Assembly: GCF_005233835.1 (NCBI RefSeq)
Contig: NZ_SZQA01000040.1
Span: 1 to 64,000 of the forward strand
Direction of reading: 5' to 3'
Length of the DNA stretch: 64,000 nucleotides
From: Herbidospora galbida
Lineage (GTDB): Bacteria > Actinomycetota > Actinomycetes > Streptosporangiales > Streptosporangiaceae
The notes under the pieces: model-generated
What the model saw: only the letters and a program-made list of their open reading frames with translations
The model's database searches: none
What the model was told of the DNA's origin: nothing
Program-made: the position numbers and the translations under genes
Shown: piece by piece, positions 1 to 7,970 of the stretch
How positions within the stretch are numbered: position 1 is the stretch's first letter
Layout of the letters: each line of letters begins with the position of its first letter

Positions 1-1011
1 CAGGGCGCCCGCGGCCGCCGACAGCAGGGGCGGCGTGACGGCCGCCCGGATCGCCTGGCGCGGGGTCATCCCCAGCGCCCGCAGCGCCCGCAGGTCCACC
101 GACGCGGCGGCCGTGTAGCGCGCCACCGCCTGGCCGATGATCACCACCGCCGCGCCGAACGCGGCCAGTCCGAAGGCCAGCAGGCAGGCCGCCTCGAACG
201 CGATCAGGCGCTTGAGCCGGTTGCCCTTGTCGGCGTTGTTCCAGACGTCGATGTCGTCGCGGCCGGTCAGCTGGGTCAGCCGGGTCTTGAACGCCTCGAT
301 CTGGGCCGCGCCGCCGTGGAGCCGGACCAGCGCGTTGACGTAGCCGTCGCGGTCGGCGCCCAGGAAACTGCCCGGGTAGCGCCGGATCAGCTCCGGCGTG
401 CCGAGCATCATGCCGTCGGAGTCGCCCACGATGTCCATGTACCAGGGTGACCTGACCACCCCGACGATGGTCGCCTCGATGCGCGGGCCGGTGTAGGGGA
501 TGCCGCTGTCGGCGTTGATCCCGACCTCGTCGGGCGCCCCCAGACGCAGGACCACCCGGTCGCCCGCGCTTCTGCCGAACCGGTCGACGAACGCCTGGCT
601 GACCACGACCTCGTCCTCGCGCGCCGGGTCGTAGAGCCTCCCGGCCAGCACGACCGGCACCTCCGTGCCGTGGAAGACGTGGTCGTCGCCCGGCGGCATC
701 GCCCCGGCCGAGAACGAGGGCGGGTCCTCCACGTTGAAGCCGCCCACCACGAACGTGGTGACCGCCTCGACCTCGGGGAAGGCCCGCACCCGATCCCAGT
801 CGAACCCGGGCTGGTTGGGCAGCACGGTGATCGTCGAGGGCAGCGTCCGCGCCGCCAGGCGGTCGTAGGCCGAGTCCGCGCGCCGCGCCCCCGCGACCGC
901 CGTGAGCACCGTCCCGAGAGCGAACGCGATCAGCAGCGCCAGCACCACCGCCGAACGACCCCGGCGGCGCCACTCCAGGCGCAGCCACACCGAGGTCAGG
1001 CCGGGGATCAT
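1..1011 (-). CDS. FtsX-like ABC transporter permease (3' end cut by window edge)
   Basis: Reading on the minus strand from the ATG at 1011 gives 337 codons without a stop before the window edge. The product starts MIPGLTSVWLRLEWRRRG, followed by one hydrophobic segment (about residues 20-42), a large extracytoplasmic region (about 45-260) of the MacB periplasmic-core type, and a second membrane segment (about 275-297, GLAAFGAAVVIIGQAV) leading into the conserved FtsX region LRALGMTPRQAIRAA. The family has four or eight membrane segments, so at least the C-terminal part is missing. Its ATG overlaps the stop of the ATPase gene (ATGA), so the two are translationally coupled halves of a MacB/LolDE-type exporter. 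The substrate is unknown. A role in cell-envelope or peptide export is only family-level inference. Confidence 0.9.
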   Translation of the reverse strand, partial: MIPGLTSVWLRLEWRRRGRSAVVLALLIAFALGTVLTAVAGARRADSAYDRLAARTLPSTITVLPNQPGFDWDRVRAFPEVEAVTTFVVGGFNVEDPPSFSAGAMPPGDDHVFHGTEVPVVLAGRLYDPAREDEVVVSQAFVDRFGRSAGDRVVLRLGAPDEVGINADSGIPYTGPRIEATIVGVVRSPWYMDIVGDSDGMMLGTPELIRRYPGSFLGADRDGYVNALVRLHGGAAQIEAFKTRLTQLTGRDDIDVWNNADKGNRLKRLIAFEAACLLAFGLAAFGAAVVIIGQAVARYTAAASVDLRALRALGMTPRQAIRAAVTPPLLSAAAGAL

Positions 1012-1727
1012 GACTCGATCCGGCCGTCGCGCATCCGGATCGACCGCGACGCCCCGGCCGCCACCTCGGCGGCGTGCGTCACCATGACGATCGTCTGCCC
1101 GTCTTCGTGCAGCCGCCGGAACAGCTCCAGCACCTCCAGCCCGCCCTCGCTGTCGAGCGCGCCGGTCGGCTCGTCGGCCAGCAGCAGGCTCGGCTGGTTG
1201 ACCAGCGCCCGCGCGATGGCGAGGCGCTGCCGCTGGCCGCCGGAGAGCACGGCCGGGACCTGCTGCAACCTGTCACCCAGTCCCAGCAGGTCGAGCAGGT
1301 CCCGGGCGCGCGCCTCGGCGGCCCGCCGCTTCATGCCGCCCAGCACGCCGGGCAGCACGAGGTTGTCGAGCGCGGACACCCCGTCGAGGAGGTTGAAGAA
1401 CTGGAACACGAAGCCGATGTGGTGGCGGCGGAACCGGGCCAGCCAGTCTTCGTCGCGGCCGTCGACGCGCTCCCCGGCGACCTCGATGGTGCCGTCGTCG
1501 ACGCCGTCGAGCCCGGCGATGACGTTCAGCAGGGTCGACTTGCCGCATCCCGAGGGGCCCATGACGGCGACGAACTCGCCCTTGGCGACGTCGAAGTCGA
1601 CGCCCCGCAGGGCGCGTACCGGTGCGAGTTCGGCCTCGAAGGTGCGGCGGGCGCCTCTGACCCTGACGGCGGGCGTCTCGGCGGACTCACCCGGGGAGAG
1701 GTTCTCGGTGGAGAGGTCGGTGGACAT
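1008..1727 (-). CDS. ABC transporter ATP-binding protein (MacB/LolD type)
   Basis: 239 residues. It shows Walker A GPSGCGKST (about residues 52-60), a Q-loop in FVFQFFNLL, the ABC signature LSGGQRQRLAIARAL, Walker B LLLADEPTGALD and the switch histidine in MVTHAAE. These are all the elements of a working ABC ATPase, and the LADEPTGALDS form is typical of the FtsX-linked MacB/LolD subfamily. The start chosen is the ATG at 1727, which shares one base with the TGA of the cyclase gene upstream; the stop overlaps the permease ATG. Cyclase, ATPase and permease therefore probably form one transcript, which hints that the exporter is made together with a nucleotide-cyclase signalling protein. Energises the partial permease at 1-1011. 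Confidence 0.95.
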   Translation of the reverse strand: MSTDLSTENLSPGESAETPAVRVRGARRTFEAELAPVRALRGVDFDVAKGEFVAVMGPSGCGKSTLLNVIAGLDGVDDGTIEVAGERVDGRDEDWLARFRRHHIGFVFQFFNLLDGVSALDNLVLPGVLGGMKRRAAEARARDLLDLLGLGDRLQQVPAVLSGGQRQRLAIARALVNQPSLLLADEPTGALDSEGGLEVLELFRRLHEDGQTIVMVTHAAEVAAGASRSIRMRDGRIES

Positions 1728-3010
1728 CAGTGTTCCTCCGGGAGGTGGAAGGCCGTGACGGGGGTGGTCCGGCCCTTGACGGCGCGGGGGCCGAGGGCGA
1801 TCCAGGGCAGTCCTTCGGGGAGCGCGGCCAGGGTGCTGGCGGCGGCGACCGTCCCGGCCGGGCGGGCCAGGTCCTGCATCCGGGCCGCCAGGTTCACCGT
1901 GTCGCCGACCAGCGTGTACTCGACCCGTTCCTCGCTGCCGAGCAGCGCGGCGGCCACCTCGCCGGTGCACAGGCCGATGCCGAGCCGGAACGGGGTCTCC
2001 CACTCGTCGTTGAGGCGGTGCTGGCGCACGTGCATCTGCCGGGCCGCCGCGACCGCCGAGGCGGCGTGGCCGGGGCGCGGGTCGGGGGCGCCGAAGACGG
2101 CCATCACGGCGTCGCCGACGTACTGCATGACGGTGCCGCCCTCGCGGAGGATGGCCGCGTTCATGGCCCGGCGGTGGGCGTTGAGCTGCCCGGCCAGCAC
2201 GGCCGGGTCGGTGCGCTCGGCGATGCCCGAGTAGCCGCGCACGTCGCTCATCAGCACGGTCACCGTGAGCCGTTCGGTCCGGTCGAGCCGGTCGGCCAGC
2301 AGCTTGTCGGCCAGGCCGCCGGGTAACAGGCGCGAGAGGCGCTCGCCCTGCTCGTCGCGGCGCAGGATCGCGGTGTGCAGCATCCGCAGCCGCTTCAGCG
2401 CGCCCTGCCGCCCGGCCGACGCGCCCCGCGCCAGCTTGAGGAACAGCTGCTCGACCAGGGCGTTCACCTTCTCGGGGCTGTCGCCGGCCGCCGCCGCGAT
2501 GGCCTTCACCGACCGCCCTTCTGCGACCTGCCGCAGCAGCGCCTCCTCGGCCGCACTCAGCTCCGGCGACCGCGCGGGGGAGAGCAGGTCCTGGACGATC
2601 TGGGGGTCGACCATCGACCCGCCCGCCGCCACCTCACGAATGGCCCGCCCCAGCAACCGCGCGTCCGCGATCCGGTCTTTGAGCAGGTACGCATACCCGT
2701 CGGCCCCCTCCGACAGCAGCTTCACCGCGTAGTCGGGGTCGTCGTACTGGCTCAGCACCACGACGCCGGTGCCCGGGAGGCGCCCTCGTACCTCCCGGGC
2801 GGCGTCGATGCCCTCGTCCTGGAAGGTCGGGGGCATCCGGATGTCGGTCACGAGCACCTGGGGACGCAGTTCCTCGGCGCGCGCGACGAGCTCGTGGTAG
2901 TCGGCGGCCACGCCGACCACGTCGAGGGCCTGATCCCTCGCCAGCAGTGCTCGCACGCCCTCGCGGACGATCAGGTTGTCGTCGGCGAGCAGCACGGTGA
3001 TGCGGTCCAC
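1727..3010 (-). CDS. Response regulator fused to class III adenylate/guanylate cyclase
   Basis: 427 residues in three parts. Residues 1-125 are a receiver domain: acidic pair D10/D11, phosphoacceptor D56 in VLVTDIRMP, and K111. Residues about 150-195 look like a degenerate NarL/LuxR helix-turn-helix (LSAAEEALLRQVAEGRSVKAI). Residues about 245-427 are a class III nucleotide cyclase with metal aspartates D256 (MSDVRGYS) and D300 (QYVGDAVMAVFG) and the YTLVGDTVNLAAR segment, with the transition-state N and R. cAMP is the likelier product, but substrate residues are not decisive. The GTG start at 3010 follows an AGGAGG about 11 bases upstream. The gene is divergent from a cNMP-binding protein gene and overlaps the ABC ATPase gene by one base, so phosphorelay input may set cyclic-nucleotide output in this locus. 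Confidence 0.93.
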   Translation of the reverse strand: MDRITVLLADDNLIVREGVRALLARDQALDVVGVAADYHELVARAEELRPQVLVTDIRMPPTFQDEGIDAAREVRGRLPGTGVVVLSQYDDPDYAVKLLSEGADGYAYLLKDRIADARLLGRAIREVAAGGSMVDPQIVQDLLSPARSPELSAAEEALLRQVAEGRSVKAIAAAAGDSPEKVNALVEQLFLKLARGASAGRQGALKRLRMLHTAILRRDEQGERLSRLLPGGLADKLLADRLDRTERLTVTVLMSDVRGYSGIAERTDPAVLAGQLNAHRRAMNAAILREGGTVMQYVGDAVMAVFGAPDPRPGHAASAVAAARQMHVRQHRLNDEWETPFRLGIGLCTGEVAAALLGSEERVEYTLVGDTVNLAARMQDLARPAGTVAAASTLAALPEGLPWIALGPRAVKGRTTPVTAFHLPEEH

Positions 3011-3136
3011 GCGGCCAATGTCCCTCCTGACCGCACGCCCCGAACAGAGGGTTAGCCCTCCTGCGCCCGGATGGACACCACCCTGTGCCGCCGGCCTCCC
3101 GCTCCCTACCGTCGGAACCGACCAGAGGAGGCCAGA

Positions 3137-4117
3137 ATGCGCGTCGAATCGCAGGCCACGTCCGTGTCCTGGATCCCGTCGGAGGCGGTCAAGGGGTACA
3201 CCCGGCCGATGTTCGACGCCGGGATCTCCCACTACGACGACCCGCCCCCCGGACGCGTCGACGACCTGGAGGCGCTGCGCCGCGCCGACCGGTTCCGGTT
3301 CGCCAACGTGCTGCGTGCCTGGGCCGAGTTCGGCGACGACGGCCGGGTGATCGCCCACGGCGCCGAAGGAGGCGGGGTGATGGGCTCCACCACGGTCCGC
3401 CTCGGCCCTCTCGGCCTCACCCTGGCCGCGATCAGCCTGCCCGACCTCCGCACCGAGACCGTCGGCGACGGATTCGTCACCGTCACCCAGTCGGCCGGCG
3501 GCCGCACCTCGTTCCCGATGCCGCGCGCCACCGGCGGGATCCCGCGCTGGCGCTCACCGCTCGTCTGGACCACGATCTCGATCACGCTGCGGGCCGACGG
3601 GACCTCCGACGTCACGCTGTCGGGCGCCAGCCCGTTCCCGCGCCACTGGGTCTACGACGCCGCCGGGCAGCTGATCCTCAAGGCGGGTGTCACCGACTTC
3701 AAGGCGTGGGCGGCCCAGCGCGCCACCCCGTGGGGCGCGGAGGACTCCCCGGTCGTCGTCACGGCCGCCGAGACCGCCCTCGAACGCGAACTGTCCCGGC
3801 TGATCATGCGGGGCACCCGCAAGCCGGCCATCCGGGAACTGAAGCAGGGCGCGGCGCTGGTCCGCCAGGGCGAGCCCGGGGAGTCGCTGTTCCTGCTCCT
3901 CGACGGCGTCGTCACGGTCGACGTCGACGGCCGCGAACTCGGCCAGGTCGGGCCGGGCGCGGTGCTGGGGGAGCGGGCCCTGCTGGAGAACGGCCGCCGC
4001 ACGGCCACGCTGACCGCGCTCACCCCGATCAGGGTGGCCGAGGCCGCCGCCGACACCATCGACCGGGCCGCCCTGGAGCACCTGGCCCAGGGCCACCGCC
4101 GCGAGGAGTTCGCGTGA
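3137..4117 (+). CDS. Cyclic nucleotide-binding domain protein
   Basis: 326 residues from the ATG at 3137, preceded by a good GAGGAGG site. Residues about 1-215 form a conserved-looking but unrecognised domain rich in beta-strand-like segments. Residues about 230-320 are a cNMP-binding (CRP/PKA type) beta-roll: KQGAALVRQGEPGESLFLLLDG followed by the phosphate-binding cassette GERALLENGRRTATLTAL, with the conserved E and R that hold the cyclic phosphate and ribose. No DNA-binding helix-turn-helix follows, so this is a cNMP sensor rather than a CRP regulator. It is divergent from the cyclase gene, 126 bases away, and its stop overlaps the start of the downstream MBL hydrolase gene. It is probably the effector of the cyclic nucleotide made next door. 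Confidence 0.9.
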   Translation: MRVESQATSVSWIPSEAVKGYTRPMFDAGISHYDDPPPGRVDDLEALRRADRFRFANVLRAWAEFGDDGRVIAHGAEGGGVMGSTTVRLGPLGLTLAAISLPDLRTETVGDGFVTVTQSAGGRTSFPMPRATGGIPRWRSPLVWTTISITLRADGTSDVTLSGASPFPRHWVYDAAGQLILKAGVTDFKAWAAQRATPWGAEDSPVVVTAAETALERELSRLIMRGTRKPAIRELKQGAALVRQGEPGESLFLLLDGVVTVDVDGRELGQVGPGAVLGERALLENGRRTATLTALTPIRVAEAAADTIDRAALEHLAQGHRREEFA

Positions 4118-4887
4118 GACTGCACTTCCTGGGGGTACGCGGGTCGACGCCCGCCCCCGGCGCCGAGTTCACCCGCTGGGGCGGCCACACCTCGTGCGTG
4201 GCCGTGCTCCCCGACGGGTGCGCGGCGCCGCCGCTGGTCCTCGACGCCGGGACCGGGATCAGGAACCTCGCGCCGGTCCCCTTCCGAGGGGTGATCGCGC
4301 TGTCGCACCTGCACTGGGACCACGTGCAGGGGCTGCCGTTCAGCCGGGCGGTGGACCACCCGGAGGCGGTCGTCGAGCTGATCGTGCCCGGGGAGGAGCC
4401 GTGGGAGCTGCTCACCCGGGCGTTCTCGCCGCCGCACTTCCCGATCGAGCCGACGGGTCTGCGAGGAGCCGTGTCGGTGACCGCTTCCGGCGGGAGCCGT
4501 GACTATGAGCACTTCACCCTGAGACAGGCCGAGGTGACGCACAAAGGCGGGACCACCGTCGGGACCCGGGTCGAGTGCGACGGCGTGGCCGTCGTCTACC
4601 TGCCCGACCACGCGCCGCAGCTCGGCTCGCCGGCGGCCGAGGAGCTGTGCCGGGGCGCCGACCTGATCGTGCACGACGGCCAGTTCCGGCCCGAGGAGCA
4701 GGCGCCGGCCGACGACTACGGGCACGCCACCATCACCGACGCGCTGGCCTTCGCCGAACGCTGCGGCGCGCGGCGGCTGCTGCTGACCCACCACGCGCCG
4801 GGCCGTACCGACGACCAGCTCGACGCCGTCGCCAAGGAGTGGCCCGACGTGCTGTTCGCCCGGGAAGGCGACGTCGTGACCGTCTAG
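4114..4887 (+). CDS. MBL-fold metallohydrolase, possible cyclic-nucleotide phosphodiesterase
   Basis: 257 residues. The GTG at 4114 overlaps the stop of the cNMP-binding gene (GTGA), implying translational coupling. The N-terminus reads LHFLGVRGSTPAP then WGGHTSCV, the hallmark of the GVRGS subgroup of metallo-beta-lactamase proteins, and the zinc motif is H65-L-H67-W-D69-H70 (SHLHWDH). Further ligands are likely H in EVTHKGG, D in YLPDHAP and H in LLLTHHAP. The subgroup includes enzymes annotated as cAMP phosphodiesterase class II-like. Its coupling to a cNMP-binding protein and a cyclase makes cyclic-nucleotide hydrolysis an attractive but unproven role. The stop lies tail to tail with the DUF3467 gene, sharing bases of the CTAG. 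Confidence 0.9.
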   Translation: MRLHFLGVRGSTPAPGAEFTRWGGHTSCVAVLPDGCAAPPLVLDAGTGIRNLAPVPFRGVIALSHLHWDHVQGLPFSRAVDHPEAVVELIVPGEEPWELLTRAFSPPHFPIEPTGLRGAVSVTASGGSRDYEHFTLRQAEVTHKGGTTVGTRVECDGVAVVYLPDHAPQLGSPAAEELCRGADLIVHDGQFRPEEQAPADDYGHATITDALAFAERCGARRLLLTHHAPGRTDDQLDAVAKEWPDVLFAREGDVVTV

Positions 4888-5204
4888 ATCTTGTGGCCGA
4901 CCTCGTTCTCGTAGGCCGTGAGCTGCTGCTCCAGCGCCTTCATCAGCTCGAAGACCTGGGCCGGGGGAATGCGCACCCGGCTCACGATCCGCGTGGGGAC
5001 GCTGATGTACTGCTGGCCGTCGCCGTTGTCGGCCAGTCCGGGCGGGCGCGTGATCACCGCGAAGTCGAGCACGAACCCATCCTGGGTATGCCAGACGGAG
5101 GCGAAGTTGGCGTACTGGCCGGCCTCCACTTCGGGGGTGATGCTCACTTCCAGGCGGCTCTCGGGCTCGTTGGTCAAATCCTCATCCCTCCGGGTCGCCT
5201 CCAT
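4884..5204 (-). CDS. DUF3467 family protein
   Basis: 106 residues from the ATG at 5204. A TTG at 5177, closer to a GGAGGGATGAGGA sequence, is a good alternative start and fits the short N-terminus of relatives. The core (EVSITPEVEAGQYANFASVW, then FVLDFAVI, then SRVRIPPAQVFELMKALEQQL) is characteristic of DUF3467, a small all-beta family widespread in bacteria with no known function. Soluble, with no signal peptide. It lies just downstream of the DUF305 gene on the same strand and may be cotranscribed. The stop overlaps the end of the convergent MBL hydrolase gene. Confidence 0.85.
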   Translation of the reverse strand: MEATRRDEDLTNEPESRLEVSITPEVEAGQYANFASVWHTQDGFVLDFAVITRPPGLADNGDGQQYISVPTRIVSRVRIPPAQVFELMKALEQQLTAYENEVGHKI

Positions 5205-5247
5205 GGTGCCCTGTCGGGGGAGCGTTCCCGCGTCCGACACGTCCTGT

Positions 5248-5883
5248 TTATTTGAGGATCGACGGAAGCGGCTGCGCGCCGCGCGTCGCGAGCATCTCTT
5301 TCATCAGGTCGATCTCGGCGGTCTGGCCGTCGACGATGTGCTGGGCCAGGTTCCGCACTTCCGGGCGTTCGGCCAGCTCGACCGCGCCCTTGGCCATCTC
5401 GACGCCGCCCTCGTGGTGGCGGATCATCAGCTGCAGGAACAGCACCTCGGCCGCCTGCCCCTTCGCGTCGGCGAGCCGCTTCATCTCGTCGGAGGTGGCC
5501 ATGCCGGGCATCACGCCCGGGGTCACGTTCGCGGGCGCCGCGTGGCCGTGGCCCGCCATCCAGGTCATCGGCTTGACGCTGGAGGCCTGCGACAGGTCCC
5601 ACTGCTGGAGCCAGCCGATGAACATTCCACGCTGCGCCGACTGGGTCGTGATGATGTCGTAGGCCAGCCTGCGCACCCCGTCGTCGGTGCTCTCGTCGCG
5701 CACCGCGAACGACATCTCGACCGCCTGCGCGTGGTGAACCCCCATGTCACGGGCGAAGCCGGCCTCGGGCGACAGGTCGCCGGGGGTGCCCGGCCGGGTC
5801 AGGTTGACCAGCAGCAGGACGATCGCGACGACCACGACGACGGCCGCGGCGACGGGGAGCAGAAGCGAACGGGGGTTCTTCAT
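5248..5883 (-). CDS. DUF305 domain protein, membrane-anchored
   Basis: 211 residues. A short basic N-terminus (MKNPR) is followed by one strong transmembrane or signal-anchor segment (about residues 7-26), then an extracytoplasmic DUF305 domain. Its two signature helices carry histidine-rich motifs: DMGVHHAQAVEMS (about residue 48) and LMIRHHEGGVEMA (about residue 155). Between them is a Met/His-rich stretch (MTWMAGHGHAAP, MPGMAT). DUF305 proteins belong to a ferritin-like helical group and are often found near copper-handling genes; metal binding is inferred from the His/Met pattern. Divergent from the DUF3105 gene across 97 bases, a pairing seen in other actinobacteria, so the two probably share control. 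Confidence 0.9.
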   Translation of the reverse strand: MKNPRSLLLPVAAAVVVVVAIVLLLVNLTRPGTPGDLSPEAGFARDMGVHHAQAVEMSFAVRDESTDDGVRRLAYDIITTQSAQRGMFIGWLQQWDLSQASSVKPMTWMAGHGHAAPANVTPGVMPGMATSDEMKRLADAKGQAAEVLFLQLMIRHHEGGVEMAKGAVELAERPEVRNLAQHIVDGQTAEIDLMKEMLATRGAQPLPSILK

Positions 5884-5980
5884 CGCCCTCAGATTACTTC
5901 CCGCCAGGACGCGATGGGCCAAACGGCTATCTATACCCACTATTCTCCTTGTCCATATGTGACCGCGTGATGGAGGGTCG

Positions 5981-6712
5981 ATGACCAAGGAGAAAGCGCA
6001 GGCACGGCGTGACCGCATCGCCCAGATGAGGGCGCAGCAGCGAGCCAAGGAACGGCGGGCCGCTGTCCTCATGTGGGGTATCGGCGGCCTGGTCATCCTG
6101 CTTCTCGTCGGAAGCGTCGCCTTCTACATCATCCGTCAGGAGATGGACAAGTCGGAGGCCGAGAAGGCCGCGACCGCCGCTCAAGAGGCGATGCTGCCGA
6201 AGGTCAAGAACTACGAGTACAAGGGCGCGGGCCACGTCAACACGAAGGTCGCCTACAAGGAGACTCCGCCGGCCGGCGGCGAGCACAACCCGGCCTGGCA
6301 GACCTGTGGCATCTACGAGCAGCCGATCAACAACGAGAACGCGGTCCACTCGATGGAGCACGGCGCGGTCTGGATCACCTACCAGCCCGACCTGCCGGCC
6401 GCCGAGGTCGACAAGCTGAAGGCGCTGGCGGGCGAGCCCTACATGCTGCTCAGCCCCTACCCCGGCCTCCCGTCGAAGATCGTCGCCTCGTCGTGGAACC
6501 ACCAGATCCAGCTCGACAGCGCCTCGTCTCCCGACCTGAACGCCTTCATCCTGAAGTTCCGCCAGGGCGAGGACACCCCCGAGCTCGGCGCCAGCTGCGA
6601 CGGCGGCGAGACCCGCTCGGCCGCCGACGCCCCGCTGCCGCCCGCCGGTTCCCAGCCGGCCCCGGCGCCGTCGGACGCGGCCTCGCCCGCGACGGACGCG
6701 CCCGCCCAGTAA
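5981..6712 (+). CDS. DUF3105 domain membrane protein
   Basis: 243 residues, ATG at 5981 behind a GGAGGG site. A positively charged, coiled-coil-prone N-terminus (residues 1-27) precedes one membrane segment (about 28-52). The outside region holds DUF3105: GHVNTKVAYKETPPAGGEHN, then WQTCGIYEQPI, HSMEHGAVWITYQP and SPYPGLPSKIVASSW. The two cysteines (TCG and ASCDGG) and the HSMEHG histidines could bind metal or form a disulphide, which is inference. The last 35 residues are a Pro/Ala-rich tail. Partner of the divergent DUF305 gene; the function of the family is not established. Confidence 0.9.
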   Translation: MTKEKAQARRDRIAQMRAQQRAKERRAAVLMWGIGGLVILLLVGSVAFYIIRQEMDKSEAEKAATAAQEAMLPKVKNYEYKGAGHVNTKVAYKETPPAGGEHNPAWQTCGIYEQPINNENAVHSMEHGAVWITYQPDLPAAEVDKLKALAGEPYMLLSPYPGLPSKIVASSWNHQIQLDSASSPDLNAFILKFRQGEDTPELGASCDGGETRSAADAPLPPAGSQPAPAPSDAASPATDAPAQ

Positions 6713-6732
6713 CAACCGTTGTGAAGTCCGGT

Positions 6733-6764
6733 ACGGCCCGTGCGCCAGTTTGGCCACGGGCCGT
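6733..6764 (+). terminator. Hairpin after the DUF3105 gene
   Basis: Perfect 10-base arms ACGGCCCGTG (6733-6742) and CACGGGCCGT (6755-6764) around a 12-base loop, 21 bases after the DUF3105 stop. There is no T-run, which is common for terminators in very high-GC actinobacteria. It could instead be an operator for the next gene, which starts 25 bases later. Confidence 0.5.
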
Positions 6765-6789
6765 CCCATGTCGATAGGCTCTGCGGGCG

Positions 6790-7710
6790 ATGTCAGGGAT
6801 TGAGGCCGGGATGCAGAACACCCCCGTTGCGGAGGAGCCGGGTCCGCCGCAGCCGCCGCAGGCGACCAAGGGCGCCACGATCGCCCTCAGCGTCGCGCTG
6901 GTCTTCGTGGTGATCATGTCCGGCGTGCTGGGCACCGTCGCGGTGCTGATGACCAACAACCAGGACTCCCCGCCGCTGACCCAGCCGGTCGTGACCAAGC
7001 TCGCGGTGCCCATCCACTTCGCGCCCGTCGAGGCGTCGGGCGCCGCCCCCTGCCCGGCCGACACCGAGGCCGTCCTCGACGACGTCGGCACCACCTGCTA
7101 CCAGCTCGAACCGGGCGTGACCCTGACGTCGGTGCAGAAGATCGAGACCTTCACCGAGTCCGACGGGACCTACTCGATCCGCGTGGTCCTGGCCCCCGAC
7201 AACCGGGCCCAGATCGAAGACCTGACCCGCGACACCGTGAAGCGCCTGCTCGCCATCGTGGTCGGCGACAAGGTCGTCTCGACCCCGCGCGTGGCCCAGG
7301 AGATCACCCAAGACAGCCTGAGCATCGTCGGCGGCTTCACCAAGGACGAGGCCGACGCCTTTCTCGCCCGCCTGAAGGGCACCGGCGCCCCACCCGCCCA
7401 GCCCCCCGCAGGCCAGCCCACGAGCGACCCGGCGGCCAGCGGCCAGCCAGGGGTGACCGACCCCAACCAGCAACCGGGCGGCACCGACCCGAACCAGCAG
7501 CCCGGCGGCACCGACCCCAACCAGCAGCCCGGCGGGACCAACCAGCCCTCCGCGAACGGCCAGGGCACGACCTCCCAGCGCTACCCGACCTGCGCGGCGG
7601 CGATCGCGGCGGCGGCCGGCCCTTACACGAAGGGCATCCACTCGGAATACGAGTGGTACATCGACGTCGACAACGACGGTGTCGCCTGCGACCGCGACGA
7701 CGTGTCCTGA
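6790..7710 (+). CDS. Membrane protein with SecD P1-like and C-terminal Excalibur domains
   Basis: 306 residues. A proline-rich cytoplasmic start (residues 1-28) is followed by one membrane segment (about 29-55). The outside part begins with a region resembling the first periplasmic domain of SecD (about 85-200: ...CYQLEPGVTLTSVQKIETF..., ...LTRDTVKRLLAIVVGDKVVSTPRV...). A low-complexity linker then carries three exact DPNQQPGGT repeats. The C-terminus (about 262-306) is an Excalibur domain: YPTCAAAIAAAAGPYT, then YIDVDNDGVACD, with the DxDxDGxxC calcium-binding loop seen in surface proteins. The SecD-like part lacks the rest of SecD, so this is not a translocase. It is most likely a calcium-sensitive wall-facing protein of unknown role. 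Confidence 0.88.
   Translation: MSGIEAGMQNTPVAEEPGPPQPPQATKGATIALSVALVFVVIMSGVLGTVAVLMTNNQDSPPLTQPVVTKLAVPIHFAPVEASGAAPCPADTEAVLDDVGTTCYQLEPGVTLTSVQKIETFTESDGTYSIRVVLAPDNRAQIEDLTRDTVKRLLAIVVGDKVVSTPRVAQEITQDSLSIVGGFTKDEADAFLARLKGTGAPPAQPPAGQPTSDPAASGQPGVTDPNQQPGGTDPNQQPGGTDPNQQPGGTNQPSANGQGTTSQRYPTCAAAIAAAAGPYTKGIHSEYEWYIDVDNDGVACDRDDVS
7456..7536 (+). repeat. Three 27-base tandem repeats in the linker of the Excalibur protein
   Basis: Units at 7456-7482, 7483-7509 and 7510-7536 each encode TDPNQQPGG. They differ only at synonymous third positions, so the amino-acid repeat is kept while the DNA drifts. A fourth partial unit (TNQPS) follows. Confidence 0.85.
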
Positions 7711-7792
7711 CCTTCAGGCCGTCGACTCCCCGCGCGACCCGGATGTCGAAAGGCAAGCTCGCCTGAGCGTCGTGTCGCAAGGCCGATAGGCC

Positions 7793-7970
7793 GGGATGCC
7801 GGCGCACGCGCCTCTGCCGGTTTCATCGGCCTCAGCCGGGACGGCTAGATCAACCGGGACGTCGGTGCACGCGGCCTCGCCGGATTTCGGCTCATGCCGG
7901 GCTCGCTAGATCGACCGAGTTGTCGGAGCTGACGCCTCGCCGGATTCATCGGCCTATGCCAGGACGGCCA
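7793..7970. repeat. Imperfect ~60-base tandem repeats between convergent genes
   Basis: Three consecutive units can be aligned by eye: 7793-7855, 7856-7915 and 7916-about 7970. Shared blocks are a GGGAYGYCGGYGCACGCG-type start, GCCGGATTTC or GCCGGTTTCATCGGC in the middle, and GCTAGATCGACC or GCTAGATCAACC at the end of the first two. The third unit runs into the last codons of the xanthine dehydrogenase gene. A more diverged unit may lie at 7738-7792. The inverted GCCGG/CCGGC pieces could fold in RNA from both directions, so a two-way terminator is possible. The rest of 7711-7953 contains nothing else recognisable. Confidence 0.65.

Noticed and set aside
670-1758. Long plus-strand open frames antisense to the ABC ATPase and many similar frames opposite genes across the window
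   Set aside because: In DNA of about 70% G+C stops are rare, so shadow frames are expected. They lack domains and are rich in Arg, Gly, Pro and Ala.
3047-3060. Short hairpin GAGGG-TTAG-CCCTC between cyclase and cNMP genes
   Set aside because: Only five base pairs; such short dyads occur by chance in GC-rich gaps. Not enough for an operator call.
5884-5980. CsoR-like half site TATACCC between DUF305 and DUF3105 genes
   Set aside because: Only one half is present; no inverted partner was found.
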